This document shows, in pieces, positions 30,897 to 40,162 of a DNA stretch of 57,705 bases (its first letter is position 1; each line of letters opens with the position of its first letter). The notes below the pieces were generated by a model. The model worked only from the letters and a program-made list of their open reading frames with translations, was not told where the DNA came from and searched no databases. This DNA is from Abyssibacter sp. (lineage in GTDB: Bacteria; Pseudomonadota; Gammaproteobacteria; Nevskiales; OUC007). The stretch lies in the NCBI GenBank assembly GCA_023146115.1, contig JAGLCS010000065.1, positions 1-57,705 of the forward strand, given 5' to 3'. The position numbers were made by a program, and so were the translations under genes.

Positions 30897-33800
30897 ATGC
30901 ATCGTCCCTTTCATTGGCTGCGCATCATTTTCGGCGCGATCGTTTCCGTAGCGTTTGGCTCGGTGTGGGCTCAGCCAGAACCATTGTCATCCGCGACCAT
31001 GGCTGACTACACGCGTGCGCCATTGACCAGCGTCGAACAGGCGACCCCCCAAGTCATGCTGACCATGACACGCGACCACCAACTCTATTACGCGGCCTAC
31101 AACGATTACAGCGACCTAGATGGCGATGGAATCATCGAAACCACCTACAAGCACGATATCGACTACTACGGCTACTTCGATAGTTATAAATGCTACGACT
31201 ACGATTCCGGCGATAAGCGATTTGAGCCTAAAGGCGTCACAGACGACAAGTATTGCGACAACGGTGTCCCCGGTGCGTGGAGCGGCAACTTTCTAAACTG
31301 GGCGACGACGTCGAGAATGGATGCCGTGAGACGGCTGCTGTTTGGCGGATACCGTTCAACGGATACCGACTCCACGACCATACTGGAACGCGCCTACATC
31401 CCGATGGATGGGCACGCTTTCGTTAAGTACTACAACGGGACGGACTTTCCGAAGCTCACGCCGATGGATAGCTCAGACGTCACGCTAAATCACTCGGATG
31501 CCCGCGTTAACGGGTTCACGATGTGCAGCATGACGTGGGCGCCGGACAACGAATTCTCAGACACGACGACCCGCCCCCCCATCTTGCGCATCGCCAAGCG
31601 CAATTTCTCGCTCTGGAACACCAGCGAACGGGACATCTGCAACTGGACGGACGATCCCGGCTCCGCCAATGGAAATAACGGCAACAACCCGTCGATTTCT
31701 GGAATTCAAGCTTATTCAGGAAGCCCAAAGCGAAGCGATCGCGCAATTCAGGTTCAAGGCGGAGATGGCGACTACGTCGTACGCGTGCAGGCCTGTGTCA
31801 GCGGCCTCATCGGTGAGGAAACCTGCAAGGAATACCCGGATGGTTCCGTCAAGCCAATCGGACTTCTTCAACGCTACGGCGACGACAATCTGATCCACTT
31901 TGGTCTGCTCACGGGAAGCTACGAAAAAAACATCTCGGGCGGTCTTGTCCGCAAGAACATCCGCTCATTCAACGATGAAGTCGCCGTCGACGACAATGGC
32001 GCATTCAAATCCACAGGAAGTGGAAGCATCGTCGAAACCCTGAATGCATTACGCATGTACGGATACGAGTACAACAACCGGTACTACAACGACCGAGACG
32101 ACTGCGGTTTTCAGCTTGCCACAATCAAGGAAGGTGACTGTGCGAGCTGGGGCAATCCCTTGTCGGAGATGTATCTTGAAGTCCTGCGCTACTACGCCGG
32201 CGCATCCGCGACCGCGGCATTTTCAGCGAACGACTCAGGTTATCTGTCCTCACTAAAATCCGAGAGTTGGGTAGACCCGCTCAACGCGAACAACTACTGC
32301 GCGGACCTCAGTACTGTTGTCTTCAATGCCAGCGTCAACGATTACGACAACGACCAGATGTCCGGTATTTCGGACCTCGGAGCCACGACCTCAGCCAGCG
32401 CACTAACCGACGTTGTCGCCAAGGCGGAAGGCCTTCTAGGCAAGAAGGTGTTTATCGGCAGGAATGGCACTACCAATGACGAGTTGTGCTCGGCCAAGAC
32501 ATTGACCAGTTTGGGCGACTCGGCCGGCATCTGTCCGGAAGCGCCGACAAAACTGGGGTCCTATTTGATGGTTGGTGCCGCTCACTACGCCGCCACCAAT
32601 GACATTCGACCGAGCTATCCGTCATCGGGCCCAGGTAAGGGAACGGTGCAAACCGTGAAGACCTATGGCGTCGCACTGTCCCCCGCTGTTCCAAAGGTGG
32701 AAATTCCTGTGCCGGGCGATTCCACACGCCAGGTAACGCTGCTACCCGCCTATCGCAATCTCTCCGATCCGAACCAGCCCGGCGGAGGGTCGCTGGTTCG
32801 ATTCAGGATCGTTGAACCTCATTCCGAATCGTCCGGAACCGGCAAGGGTAAGTTCTTCGTCAGTTGGGAAGACAGCGAGCAAGGTGGTGACCATGATCAG
32901 GATGTTTGGGGACTACTCACCTACGAGATCACCACCACTCAGATTAAGGTCACTACAGAAACTGTCGCGGAGTCCACCTCAACGAAGCAGCTGTTTGGCT
33001 ACATCGTTAGTGGCACAACAAATGATGGCTTCCACGCGCACTCCGGGATCGAAGGGGTCAACTTCACCGACCCGACTGGGGTACTCGGCTGCAACGACTG
33101 CCGCCCCAGTGCCAGCGGAGCCGGGGCAGGAAGCGGTCAGCATGGTCCAACAAGCGTCACCTATACATTAGGCAACACCGACGGATTGCTGCTGGAACCA
33201 CCGCTGTACTACGCGTCCAAGTATGGCGGTTTCAACGACTCGGACGCCGTTGGAGACGCTGGTTTCGGATTCCCGGACAAGCAGCCGGAATGGGACCAGC
33301 TTGATGCCAATGGAGCCGCAAACCCGGATGGAGTGCCGGACAATTATTTCTTTGTCGATAACCCGGCAGCTCTGGAAGCGGCGCTGCAATCCGTTTTCGA
33401 CAAGATCATATCTAGCACCGCATCAGGTACTGCCGCCGCAGTTGTCGCGAATGCCCGCGAAGGCGAAGGTGCTGTCTATCAGGCGCTGTTCGAGCCGTCG
33501 AGGACCGACAACGATGGCCGCGAAGTTCGGTGGATTGGAACCGTTCACGCCCTATGGATTGACGGCGATGGCAATCTCCGGGAGGACGATGGGGATGCCG
33601 TACTCGAAAGTTTCACGGCGGACCCCGCTGTCGAGTTATTTTTTGACGATAAGCAGGGACGTGTTCGATTCCGGCGATACAAGGGTGACCCCAACACCGT
33701 TACGCCATCCATTCAGGAGATTGGCGATCTCAATACGCTGTGGAACGCAAGAGAACAGCTCTCCGCTGTCTCGGCGGTTACGGCTCAGCGCATCTACAGC

Positions 33801-35762
33801 CAACCGGCAAACACCGGCCGTCACATCATCACCTTTTTCGACTACGACCTGGATGGCCTTGTGGACAACAACGAACAGGTTGATTTCGTTGCATCCAACA
33901 TCACCAATAAGAATTTTCGAATCCTGAATTTCCGTCGAAACAGCAGCGGAACGGGGGTCGACGCGGCACAGGCGTTGGTGAACTACATTCGCGGTGAAGA
34001 GACGAACACTTCCCTGTCCCGCAATCGAACGATCGACTACGACAATGATGGCACCGCGGAAGTGATGCGGCTGGGCGACATCGTCAACAGCACACCGACC
34101 GTCGCGGCCGCGCCAGCCGAAGCGTTCGACCTCCTCTACAACGACGAAACCTATGACACGTTCCGACGGCAATACGCTCAGCGGAGGAACGTCATATACG
34201 TTGGAGCCAACGACGGCATGCTGCACGCTATCAATGGCGGCTGCTACGACCCTCAGGGTCAGAGGTTTGTAACAAAAGGCGGTGGCTGCAAGGTAGAACA
34301 TCCGCTAGGCAGCGAATTATGGGCCTACGTCCCATTTAACTTACTACCGCACCTGCGCTGGCTCGGCGACCCAGACTACGCCCACGTGCCGTATCTTGAC
34401 GGAAAGCCTCGTATCTTTGACGCGAGAATCTTTACAGCCGATTCCACACATCCTAACGGTTGGGGGACCGTACTGGTCGCTGGATTCCGGTTTGGCGGAG
34501 GAGAGTTAGAACTGCCCAACAACAGAAACAAGAACCGGTACGCCGATTTTGGTTCAGTAGACCAGATCGTCACTCGCTCCGGCTATGTCGTCATCGACAT
34601 CACCGACCCCGAAGTGCCACCAACCGTGTTGGCCGAAATCACCCATCCATCGCTCGGCTTTGCGACCAGCTTCCCTACTATCGTCGCCAACTCCAAGACC
34701 GGGAACAAATCCGGAAATCTGGCGACAGAGGATTGGTATTTGGTATTCGGGTCTGGTCCAACCGATGTCACAAGGGGCACGACCAACGACACCGCCAAGT
34801 TCTTCGCCTACGACCTCAAGTCGCTGAAGTTTGTGAACAACTTTGCTCCGTATGACCTCGGAGACTCTAATGCGTTTACGGGCGACCCCGTCACGGTCGA
34901 TTGGGATCTCGACTTCAAAGCAGATGCTGTTTATTTCGGCACCGTTGGCGGATCCGAAGCCGACCCAACCGGCAGTCTCTACAAGATCGGCAAAGATGCG
35001 AGTGGCTTTAAGACTCCCGAGGTCCTGCTAAAGTCGGATGAACCCGTCGTTGCCACCCCTTCGGTGACGATCGACAACCAAGGTAATCGGTACGTCCTCG
35101 GAGGAACCGGCAGATTCTTCGGCCCACAGGACAAGAGCAGCACGGACAAGCAGGTGTTGTTCGGTGTGCTGGATGCCGATCCCCTTCTACTAACCGGCAG
35201 TGAGTCGGAGCCACGACTCGACGTGACAAACTTAATTGACGTCTCCTCTGCTCGTGTGGCGACAACAGGGGTTGTCGAAGGAGTCACGGACGTCAACGAC
35301 TACGTAACGCTGCAGCAGAAAGTCGCCGATGCCAAAGGGTGGAAACTCGAGCTAGCCGTCGGTGCCTCCGCCGAGCGCTCGGTCACACAGCTCTCGCTTC
35401 TCGGGGACGTCGTGTTCGCCACACCGTTCACTCCAAGTGCTGACCTGTGTGGGGGGGAAGGAGAAAGTCGTCTTTATGGCCTGAATTTCAAGACGGGTAC
35501 GCCATCGCCCGACCTGCCCGCTTTCGGTACACAGGTCGCAAACTTCGACGGTGAAAGCCTCAACGAAGTCATAGCGTCCGTGGACCTTGGGGCCGGCCTA
35601 GGTGCGTCGCCCAGCCTACATCTCGGAAGCGGGCGAGATAGTCGGGGACTGACGGTTTTGACCCAAACGTCGACAGGCGCTATTGAGCGCCGTCGGAGCT
35701 TGGTCTCTAAATCTGCACGAAGCGGCGAGATCAGTTGGCAGGAAACCTTTGTATGCAACTGA
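30897..35762 (+). CDS. pilY1: Type IV pilus tip adhesin/assembly protein PilY1 (PilC family)
   Basis: A 1621-aa exported protein. I use the ATG of MHRPFHWL, which gives a signal peptide ending VWAQ; an upstream GTG would add ten residues. The N-terminal part has an EF-hand-like loop DLDGDGIIE near residue 76. The C-terminal PilC beta-propeller carries VIYVGANDGMLHAINGG and the calcium-type loop D982-x-D-x-D-G-x-x-D990 just before it, as well as DYDNDGTAE. I see no clear VWA MIDAS motif in the N-terminal half, unlike P. aeruginosa PilY1. Several sampled lines are only 47-53% GC against about 70% in a sampled dnaE line. It overlaps pilE by 10 bp. Confidence 0.93.
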   Translation: MHRPFHWLRIIFGAIVSVAFGSVWAQPEPLSSATMADYTRAPLTSVEQATPQVMLTMTRDHQLYYAAYNDYSDLDGDGIIETTYKHDIDYYGYFDSYKCYDYDSGDKRFEPKGVTDDKYCDNGVPGAWSGNFLNWATTSRMDAVRRLLFGGYRSTDTDSTTILERAYIPMDGHAFVKYYNGTDFPKLTPMDSSDVTLNHSDARVNGFTMCSMTWAPDNEFSDTTTRPPILRIAKRNFSLWNTSERDICNWTDDPGSANGNNGNNPSISGIQAYSGSPKRSDRAIQVQGGDGDYVVRVQACVSGLIGEETCKEYPDGSVKPIGLLQRYGDDNLIHFGLLTGSYEKNISGGLVRKNIRSFNDEVAVDDNGAFKSTGSGSIVETLNALRMYGYEYNNRYYNDRDDCGFQLATIKEGDCASWGNPLSEMYLEVLRYYAGASATAAFSANDSGYLSSLKSESWVDPLNANNYCADLSTVVFNASVNDYDNDQMSGISDLGATTSASALTDVVAKAEGLLGKKVFIGRNGTTNDELCSAKTLTSLGDSAGICPEAPTKLGSYLMVGAAHYAATNDIRPSYPSSGPGKGTVQTVKTYGVALSPAVPKVEIPVPGDSTRQVTLLPAYRNLSDPNQPGGGSLVRFRIVEPHSESSGTGKGKFFVSWEDSEQGGDHDQDVWGLLTYEITTTQIKVTTETVAESTSTKQLFGYIVSGTTNDGFHAHSGIEGVNFTDPTGVLGCNDCRPSASGAGAGSGQHGPTSVTYTLGNTDGLLLEPPLYYASKYGGFNDSDAVGDAGFGFPDKQPEWDQLDANGAANPDGVPDNYFFVDNPAALEAALQSVFDKIISSTASGTAAAVVANAREGEGAVYQALFEPSRTDNDGREVRWIGTVHALWIDGDGNLREDDGDAVLESFTADPAVELFFDDKQGRVRFRRYKGDPNTVTPSIQEIGDLNTLWNAREQLSAVSAVTAQRIYSQPANTGRHIITFFDYDLDGLVDNNEQVDFVASNITNKNFRILNFRRNSSGTGVDAAQALVNYIRGEETNTSLSRNRTIDYDNDGTAEVMRLGDIVNSTPTVAAAPAEAFDLLYNDETYDTFRRQYAQRRNVIYVGANDGMLHAINGGCYDPQGQRFVTKGGGCKVEHPLGSELWAYVPFNLLPHLRWLGDPDYAHVPYLDGKPRIFDARIFTADSTHPNGWGTVLVAGFRFGGGELELPNNRNKNRYADFGSVDQIVTRSGYVVIDITDPEVPPTVLAEITHPSLGFATSFPTIVANSKTGNKSGNLATEDWYLVFGSGPTDVTRGTTNDTAKFFAYDLKSLKFVNNFAPYDLGDSNAFTGDPVTVDWDLDFKADAVYFGTVGGSEADPTGSLYKIGKDASGFKTPEVLLKSDEPVVATPSVTIDNQGNRYVLGGTGRFFGPQDKSSTDKQVLFGVLDADPLLLTGSESEPRLDVTNLIDVSSARVATTGVVEGVTDVNDYVTLQQKVADAKGWKLELAVGASAERSVTQLSLLGDVVFATPFTPSADLCGGEGESRLYGLNFKTGTPSPDLPAFGTQVANFDGESLNEVIASVDLGAGLGASPSLHLGSGRDSRGLTVLTQTSTGAIERRRSLVSKSARSGEISWQETFVCN

Positions 35763-36235
35763 GCGCGCGCGGACTCACGCTTATCGAGATGGTCATCGTG
35801 GTTGCCATCGTCGGCATCCTGGCGACCATTGCGTATCCCAGCTATCAGTCCTATCTAGCCAAAAGCGCTCGGGCACAGGGCAAGCACTGCCTCGTTGAGG
35901 TCCAGCAGCGGATGGAGAAGTTCTTTGTCCGCAACCATCGTTACGCGACCAGCATGGGAGCGCTGGGTTATGACGTGGATGAGAAGGATCAACTGCAGTG
36001 TTCCGATATTTCTGACGGTAGCCCTACCGGCCGGAGCTATTCGATGGCGATCAGCACACCCAGCAGTACTGGGTGTACCAATGCAATCTGCTACGAGTTA
36101 ATAGCATCGCCGACCGGATCTCAGGCCGCAGACGGAGCATTGTCGCTGGTCGTAAAACGCACGACTGCGACGCCGGACGGCCGTCCGGATGTGCAGCGGT
36201 ACCGCACCCAGGGCAGCGACAAGACTAGCTGGTGA
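35753..36235 (+). CDS. pilE: Type IV minor pilin PilE
   Basis: A 160-aa prepilin whose ATG lies inside the end of pilY1, with GGAAA about 8 nt upstream. Leader MQLSARG, then LTLIEMVIVVAIVGILATIAYPSYQSYL; Glu 5 is present. The globular part contains FFVRNHRYATSMGALGY and a likely disulfide between the Cys residues of TGCTNAICYE. It matches PilE minor pilins that follow PilY1 in Pseudomonas and Xanthomonas. Its last 11 bp overlap the end of the convergent oxidase gene. Confidence 0.92.
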   Translation: MQLSARGLTLIEMVIVVAIVGILATIAYPSYQSYLAKSARAQGKHCLVEVQQRMEKFFVRNHRYATSMGALGYDVDEKDQLQCSDISDGSPTGRSYSMAISTPSSTGCTNAICYELIASPTGSQAADGALSLVVKRTTATPDGRPDVQRYRTQGSDKTSW

Positions 36236-37244
36236 GCACGCCACTCATCGCCTGAGCCAACTCGGCGGCCGCTGCGGGCGCCATCGCAACACCATTTCGA
36301 TGGTGTCCTGCGTTGATCCAGAGGTTGTCGCTCAACTGCCCGATCCGTGGCTCTCCCGTGGACGACCCCGGACGCAGCCCGGCCCAATGTTCGACGACTG
36401 GATAATTCGTGAGAGTCGGCTGGATACGCACAGCCAACTGCTGCAGGGCCACCCGCCCCGCCTCCGTTGTACTCGAATCAAATCCGACGTACTCCATCGT
36501 GCTGCCGCATAGCACCAGCCCGTCGCTACGTGGGATGACATAAGCGCCGCCGCCGAGCGTAATCTCGTGAAACTCGCCGGGCGGCGCCGCGAAAGCAATC
36601 ATCTGCCCCCGCACGGGCTCGACATCGATGATGTCAGCCAGGTCACCCAGCACTGCAGCCGCCCAGGCCCCAGCGCAGACCACGACATGGTCGTACTCCG
36701 GGAGCCTACCTTCCGATATTTGCAGGGTCGCATGATCGCCCCGCAGCTCGACCTGCGCTGCATGTTCGGGATAGATGTGCACCCCTTTCGAGACCGCGAT
36801 ATCCGCAACGGCTCTAGCCGCCCGCGGCGTTCTGACCTGCCATACATCTGGCAGCAAGACCGATCCATCTGCCTGAGCCCGCACATCCATTCCGCTGCGA
36901 TGCCCCCACTGCTCCGCTGGCGCATGCTGGTCCAGCACTCTCATGCCGGACTTGAGCAACCCTGCCTGCCCTTCGCACCCAGCATCGCTCAATTCATCAC
37001 GCCAAAGCTGGGCGCCGCGCAACGACAACGTCGTGATTCGGTCGGAATAGTCCCAGGGCCACAGCGGACAAAGTATGCCGCCGCCTGCCCATGATGCCCT
37101 GCCAGCCATATGCCCGGCATCGTATACGTCAACACCAGCGCCCTTGCGACGCAATTCGATGGCGCTCCACAAGCCAACAAGGCCGCCGCCAACAATGGCG
37201 ACCCTCGGCGCTTTGTCGCTCGAACTCCGGGACAGCGCTATCAT
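36225..37244 (-). CDS. ThiO-like FAD-dependent glycine oxidase (DAO family)
   Basis: A 339-aa flavoprotein of the D-amino-acid oxidase family. The FAD-binding dinucleotide motif VAIVGGGLVGLWSAIELRRKG starts near residue 15. The ThiO-specific SWAGGGILCPLWPWDYS and the C-terminal WAGLRPGSSTGEPRIG, then HHRNGVAMAP, support glycine oxidase, which makes the iminoglycine used for the thiazole of thiamine. No thiS or thiG lies nearby, so the thiamine role is an inference from family. It is inverted within the pilin operon: its end overlaps pilE and its start is 30 bp from the next pilin gene. Confidence 0.87.
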   Translation of the reverse strand: MIALSRSSSDKAPRVAIVGGGLVGLWSAIELRRKGAGVDVYDAGHMAGRASWAGGGILCPLWPWDYSDRITTLSLRGAQLWRDELSDAGCEGQAGLLKSGMRVLDQHAPAEQWGHRSGMDVRAQADGSVLLPDVWQVRTPRAARAVADIAVSKGVHIYPEHAAQVELRGDHATLQISEGRLPEYDHVVVCAGAWAAAVLGDLADIIDVEPVRGQMIAFAAPPGEFHEITLGGGAYVIPRSDGLVLCGSTMEYVGFDSSTTEAGRVALQQLAVRIQPTLTNYPVVEHWAGLRPGSSTGEPRIGQLSDNLWINAGHHRNGVAMAPAAAAELAQAMSGVLTS

Positions 37245-37274
37245 GATGATTGGTCAGGGATGCGCGCAGGACAA

Positions 37275-37787
37275 ATGAGACACGAAGAATCCGGCGGCAT
37301 ACGCTTACAGACCTCACCGCCTCGAGAACGCGGTTTTACTCTCTTCGAATTAATATACACAGTCGTGATTGCCGCGATTCTGGCGGCGGTTGCGCTGCCT
37401 GCATATCAAGGCTACGTCCTCAAGTCGAACCGCTCCGTCGTGCGTGCTTACCTGCAGCAGTTACAAGGCCAGCAGGAAGCCTACGCGCTGACTCATCGTG
37501 GTCAATATGCGACATCGGTCCAGACGCTCACCGGCGCGGCGTCTCCCTTTTTCATCGATTCCGCGGGCCAGGTGTCCAGCACGCTCCAAGACCAATCCTT
37601 GTTCAAGATCTCGATGGTGGACGCCTCGACAACCGGCTTCACATTGGTCGCGGAGCCGGTCGGCAGGCAGTCGAAAGATTCGGATTGCTCCATTTATCTC
37701 TTGGCGTCTGACGGCCGCACGTGGGCGAACAACAAGGATTTTAGCGACGCACTCGCAGCGGAAGACAAAGGCTGTTGGACTAGCTAG
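37275..37787 (+). CDS. Second PilE-like type IV pilin
   Basis: A 170-aa prepilin with a long leader of about 20 residues ending PRERG, then [27 protein letters not shown]; Glu 5 is kept. The body follows the PilE plan, with [14 protein letters not shown] after the helix and one Cys near the middle of the C-terminal half (DCSIYLL) and one close to the end (KGCW) that may pair. AGGA lies about 5 nt before the chosen ATG; another ATG 15 bp upstream is in frame. The TAG stop shares the palindrome CTAG with the stop of ispH on the other strand. Confidence 0.87.
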   Translation: MRHEESGGIRLQTSPPRERGFTLFELIYTVVIAAILAAVALPAYQGYVLKSNRSVVRAYLQQLQGQQEAYALTHRGQYATSVQTLTGAASPFFIDSAGQVSSTLQDQSLFKISMVDASTTGFTLVAEPVGRQSKDSDCSIYLLASDGRTWANNKDFSDALAAEDKGCWTS

Positions 37788-38722
37788 CCGACACGCAGCG
37801 CGGAGGGCAGCGAAAACGTAATCGTCTCCTCCCGCCCCTTGAGCTCCTCCGCTGCCACACCGCCATGCTCCTTCAAGCGGTCGATCACGCGGCGAACGAG
37901 CACTTCCGGTGCGGAGGCACCCGCCGTCACGCCAACGCTGCGACAGTTCTCCAGCCACGCGGCCTGTATGTCGTCAGGTCCGTCGATCAACCATGCCTGC
38001 GTCCCACATTGTTCGGCGAGTTCACGCAGACGGTTGGAATTGGAGCTGTTGATGGATCCGACCACCAGCACCACGTCGGCGCGACGCGCCAGGTCCCGCA
38101 CCGCATCCTGACGGTTCTGCGTGGCATAGCAGATGTCGTCCTTGCGCGGTCCCTGTACAGCCGGAAACCTCGCTCTCAACGCGTCGATGACGCGTGCGGT
38201 ATCGTCCACCGACAGCGTGGTCTGCGTGACGTAGGCCAGGCGTTGCGGGTCTCGCGGCGTGAGCGCGTCGACATCTTCCGGTGTTTCAACCAGGTGAATG
38301 CGCCCGCCACCAGCGGCATCGAACTGCCCCATGGTGCCTTCGACCTCCGGATGGCCGGCGTGACCGATCAGCACGACGTCCAGCCCCTGCCGGGAGTAGC
38401 GGGTGACCTCGATATGTACCTTGGTCACCAGCGGACAGGTGGCGTCGAACACGGTCAGGCCACGGCTGTCAGCGTCCTTCCGGACCTGTTGCGACACGCC
38501 ATGCGCCGAGAATATGCAGGTGGCGCCGGAGGGGATTTCGTCGACTTCATCGACGAAGATCGCGCCCTCGTCACGAAGGCGGTCCACCACGAAGCGGTTG
38601 TGGACGACTTCATGTCGCACATAAATCGGTGCGCCGAGCTGCTGTAGCGCGCGTTCCACGATTTCGATGGCGCGATCAACACCGGCGCAAAAGCCACGGG
38701 GGTTGGCGAGCAAAATATCCAT
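37784..38722 (-). CDS. ispH: 4-hydroxy-3-methylbut-2-enyl diphosphate reductase
   Basis: Last enzyme of the MEP pathway, a [4Fe-4S] protein producing IPP and DMAPP. Length 312 aa. Cluster Cys ligands are visible in [14 protein letters not shown] (Cys 12), [12 protein letters not shown], and [11 protein letters not shown] marks the C-terminal third-domain region with its partner Cys in ENCRSVG. The conserved [13 protein letters not shown] and [11 protein letters not shown] elements are present. It is the last gene of the murJ-ribF-lspA-ispH string, 10 bp from lspA. Confidence 0.97.
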   Translation of the reverse strand: MDILLANPRGFCAGVDRAIEIVERALQQLGAPIYVRHEVVHNRFVVDRLRDEGAIFVDEVDEIPSGATCIFSAHGVSQQVRKDADSRGLTVFDATCPLVTKVHIEVTRYSRQGLDVVLIGHAGHPEVEGTMGQFDAAGGGRIHLVETPEDVDALTPRDPQRLAYVTQTTLSVDDTARVIDALRARFPAVQGPRKDDICYATQNRQDAVRDLARRADVVLVVGSINSSNSNRLRELAEQCGTQAWLIDGPDDIQAAWLENCRSVGVTAGASAPEVLVRRVIDRLKEHGGVAAEELKGREETITFSLPSALRVG

Positions 38723-38732
38723 GGAATGCCTG

Positions 38733-39224
38733 TCAGGCGTTAGGGGACGACGACGCCCGACGACTGGATAACAACATGTCCAGCACGAGCATCAAGGCGC
38801 CCAGGGTAATGGCGATGTCCGCAACATTGAAGGCCGGGTAGTGCCATGTCTGCCAGTGGAAATCAATGAAGTCGACGACGTAACCGCGTGCCGCGCGATC
38901 AATGACGTTGCCCAGGGCCCCACCCAGGACCAGACATAGCGCAACCGCCAGCAGATGCTCGTCCCGAGGGTGATTGCGCAGCCACCAGAGAATCCAGACC
39001 GATACCGCCACGCCGAGCACGATGAACACCCACGGCGGAAACTCGGCAAACATCGAAAACGCTGCGCCGGTGTTATGCAGATGCGTCAGGTTGAGAATGG
39101 GCAGCAGCTCGATCCGCTCATATTTCAGCAAGGAGCGGAAGACCAGCTGTTTGGTGACCTGGTCTAACAGGATGATGGCGGCAGACAACCACAGCCAGTG
39201 AACATTTGTCGCGCGAAACGCCAT
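38733..39224 (-). CDS. lspA: Lipoprotein signal peptidase
   Basis: Aspartyl protease of the inner membrane that removes signal peptides from prolipoproteins. The 163-aa protein (ATG of MAFRATN) has four hydrophobic spans. Catalytic Asp residues lie in [19 protein letters not shown] and [11 protein letters not shown]; the N-terminal LDQVTKQL is also typical. It lies directly after ribF (4 bp gap). In many gammaproteobacteria ileS sits between these two genes and is missing here. Confidence 0.96.
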   Translation of the reverse strand: MAFRATNVHWLWLSAAIILLDQVTKQLVFRSLLKYERIELLPILNLTHLHNTGAAFSMFAEFPPWVFIVLGVAVSVWILWWLRNHPRDEHLLAVALCLVLGGALGNVIDRAARGYVVDFIDFHWQTWHYPAFNVADIAITLGALMLVLDMLLSSRRASSSPNA

Positions 39225-39228
39225 CGAA

Positions 39229-40152
39229 TCAATTCTCCAGACGCTGCCACGCATCGGCAACGTCACGTTCAATTTGTTGTTTGAGAGCCGGCAAGCCGTC
39301 GAAACGCCGCTCCGGCCGGATGAAATCGACGAACTCGACCCAAAGTCGGTCGCCATACAAATCATGCACTCCTTCCAGGCAATGGACTTCCAGCAAGGCG
39401 CCCTGCCCGCTAACGGTTGGTCGTGTCCCGTAGTTCGCGACGCCGGGAACTGCGACGGCATTGCCTGTCGTAACGCGCACCGCGTAGACACCGTGGCGCA
39501 ACGCAGCCTTGCGACGCAAGCGCAGATTCGCTGTTGGGAACCCGATCGTCCGTCCCGCCTGCTGCCCGGCCTGGACCCGGCCCGTAACGCGATAGCGTTG
39601 CCCCAGCAAGCGATTCGCCTGTCGTAACTCGCCGGCGGCCAGCGACTCGCGCACACGGGTGCTGCTAACGCGTTCACCGTCATCGACCACGGTGCGGGCG
39701 ACGTCGACATCAAAACCGCCTCGCTCCCCCGCCTGCGTCAGGGACCGCACATCGCCCGCCCGTTCTGCTCCGTACCGAAAATCCTCGCCGACAATGACTG
39801 TTCGGCAGCCGAGCCCGTCCACAACCACTCGGCGCACAAAATCATCTGGAGACGTCGATGCCAGCACTGCGTCGAAGCGAAGGCACAGCAACTGATCGAC
39901 AAGTTGGCCTTCGCTCAACATAGCCACTGTTTCGGACAATCGGTTCAGGCGTGGTGGCGCCGAGGCAGCGTCGAAATATTCACGCGGGGTGGGCTCGAAT
40001 GTCACCAGCGTGGTCTTGGCGCTTCCCGCGCAATCGCTCAGCTGCTGCAGAATCGCACGATGCCCGCGGTGGAGGCCGTCAAAGTTGCCAATCGCGACGA
40101 CGGAGGGGCGATGGGCAGGCCGCAAGTTGTGGAGTCCTCGGATCAGCTGCAT
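39229..40152 (-). CDS. ribF: Bifunctional riboflavin kinase/FAD synthetase
   Basis: Phosphorylates riboflavin and adenylates FMN to FAD. I use the ATG of MQLIRGLHNLRP (307 aa) rather than an upstream in-frame codon that runs back into murJ. The N-terminal nucleotidyltransferase has GNFDGLHRGHRAIL, and the FAD-side motif is followed by VIVGEDFRYGAERAGD. The C-terminal kinase contains TIGFPTANLRL and VANYGTRPTV, ending with the FIRPERRFDGLPALKQQI block. Upstream murJ ends 10 bp before. Confidence 0.96.
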   Translation of the reverse strand: MQLIRGLHNLRPAHRPSVVAIGNFDGLHRGHRAILQQLSDCAGSAKTTLVTFEPTPREYFDAASAPPRLNRLSETVAMLSEGQLVDQLLCLRFDAVLASTSPDDFVRRVVVDGLGCRTVIVGEDFRYGAERAGDVRSLTQAGERGGFDVDVARTVVDDGERVSSTRVRESLAAGELRQANRLLGQRYRVTGRVQAGQQAGRTIGFPTANLRLRRKAALRHGVYAVRVTTGNAVAVPGVANYGTRPTVSGQGALLEVHCLEGVHDLYGDRLWVEFVDFIRPERRFDGLPALKQQIERDVADAWQRLEN

Positions 40153-40162
40153 TTGCGACGAA

